In this document: piece by piece, positions 5,067 through 5,086 of the stretch | How the letters are laid out: each line of letters starts with the position of its first letter | Numbering within the stretch: position 1 is the stretch's first letter | Origin: Firmicutes bacterium UBA4996 | GTDB taxonomy: Bacteria; Bacillota; Limnochordia; Darwinibacteriales; Darwinibacteriaceae | NCBI GenBank assembly: GCA_002396805.1 | Contig: DGYW01000039.1 | Span: 1 to 5,086 of the forward strand | DNA length: 5,086 nt | Reading direction: 5' to 3' | Translations under genes and position numbers: made by a program | The notes under the pieces: generated by a model | What the model was told of the DNA's origin: nothing | Seen by the model: only the letters and a program-made list of their open reading frames with translations | Databases searched by the model: none

Positions 5067-5086
5067 CCTCAACTGCAAAAGTCAGG
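5067..5086 (-). repeat. Right terminal inverted repeat of the insertion sequence
   Basis: On the minus strand this reads CCTGACTTTTGCAGTTGAGG and mirrors the left repeat at 3112-3131, with the 8-bp core at 5073-5080. The outer limit coincides with the window end, so a few terminal bases could be missing. Confidence 0.6.

Larger units (their letters stand above)
3112..5086 (+). mobile_element. IS1634-like insertion sequence, about 1.98 kb, right end at window edge
   Basis: One long transposase gene is flanked by imperfect inverted repeats at 3112-3131 and 5067-5086, the latter being the last bases of the window. The length and single DDE transposase with an insertion domain fit the IS1634 family (roughly 1.5-2 kb, one ORF). 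Internal order is left repeat, inward-facing terminator hairpin, promoter, transposase, terminator, right repeat. Target duplications cannot be tested because the right flank is absent; the left flank ends in GTGACCCA. The ORF is intact, so the copy may be active. It lies about 195 bp upstream of the receptor promoter, transcribed divergently from the receptor. Confidence 0.8.

Noticed and set aside
1..5086. CRISPR array, tRNA, rRNA or known defence cassette
   Set aside because: I saw no regularly spaced repeats, no tRNA-like cloverleaf with TTCGANT arm, no rRNA segments and no defence gene family.

Overview
The window looks like chromosomal DNA of a motile, Clostridia-like Firmicute. Evidence for this is the strong AGGGG-type Shine-Dalgarno sequences, a Gram-positive style chemoreceptor, a class I cyclic-di-GMP riboswitch and an IS1634-like transposase of a type common in that phylum. 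Base composition is roughly balanced. The exact lineage cannot be read from the sequence alone.

Layout: (1) Bases 3-416 (+) hold the 3' part of a GNAT acetyltransferase gene cut by the left window edge, followed by a short GC-rich hairpin that probably terminates it. (2) Bases 417-576 are a convergent intergenic gap with several hairpins. (3) Bases 577-2526 (-) encode an intact 649-aa methyl-accepting chemotaxis protein (TM, dCache-like sensor, TM, HAMP, signalling hairpin). (4) Bases 2527-3111 contain no convincing protein gene but are rich in regulation. Reading on the minus strand there is an extended -10 promoter (2889-2917), a well-formed c-di-GMP-I (GEMM-I) riboswitch aptamer (core 2765-2836), a candidate intrinsic terminator right after it (2724-2751), a strong Shine-Dalgarno sequence in front of a three-codon mini-ORF (2656-2682), and finally the receptor gene's own Shine-Dalgarno sequence. 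(5) Bases 3112-5086 (+) are a complete or nearly complete IS1634-like insertion sequence. It has imperfect terminal inverted repeats, an inward-facing terminator, a consensus promoter, an intact 571-aa DDE transposase and a strong terminator. The window stops at the apparent right end of the element, so the target duplication cannot be checked.

How it fits together: the most informative system is the receptor gene with its roughly 355-nt leader. The second messenger c-di-GMP, which usually governs the motile/sessile switch, is predicted to set the level of one chemoreceptor by a cis-acting RNA, so sensory input to chemotaxis would depend on the lifestyle signal. Such riboswitches are a known class. 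What merits attention here is the particular leader architecture (aptamer, terminator, strong ribosome site on a mini-ORF, long spacer). The insertion sequence lies about 195 bp upstream of the receptor promoter and faces away from it, so it does not disrupt the unit.
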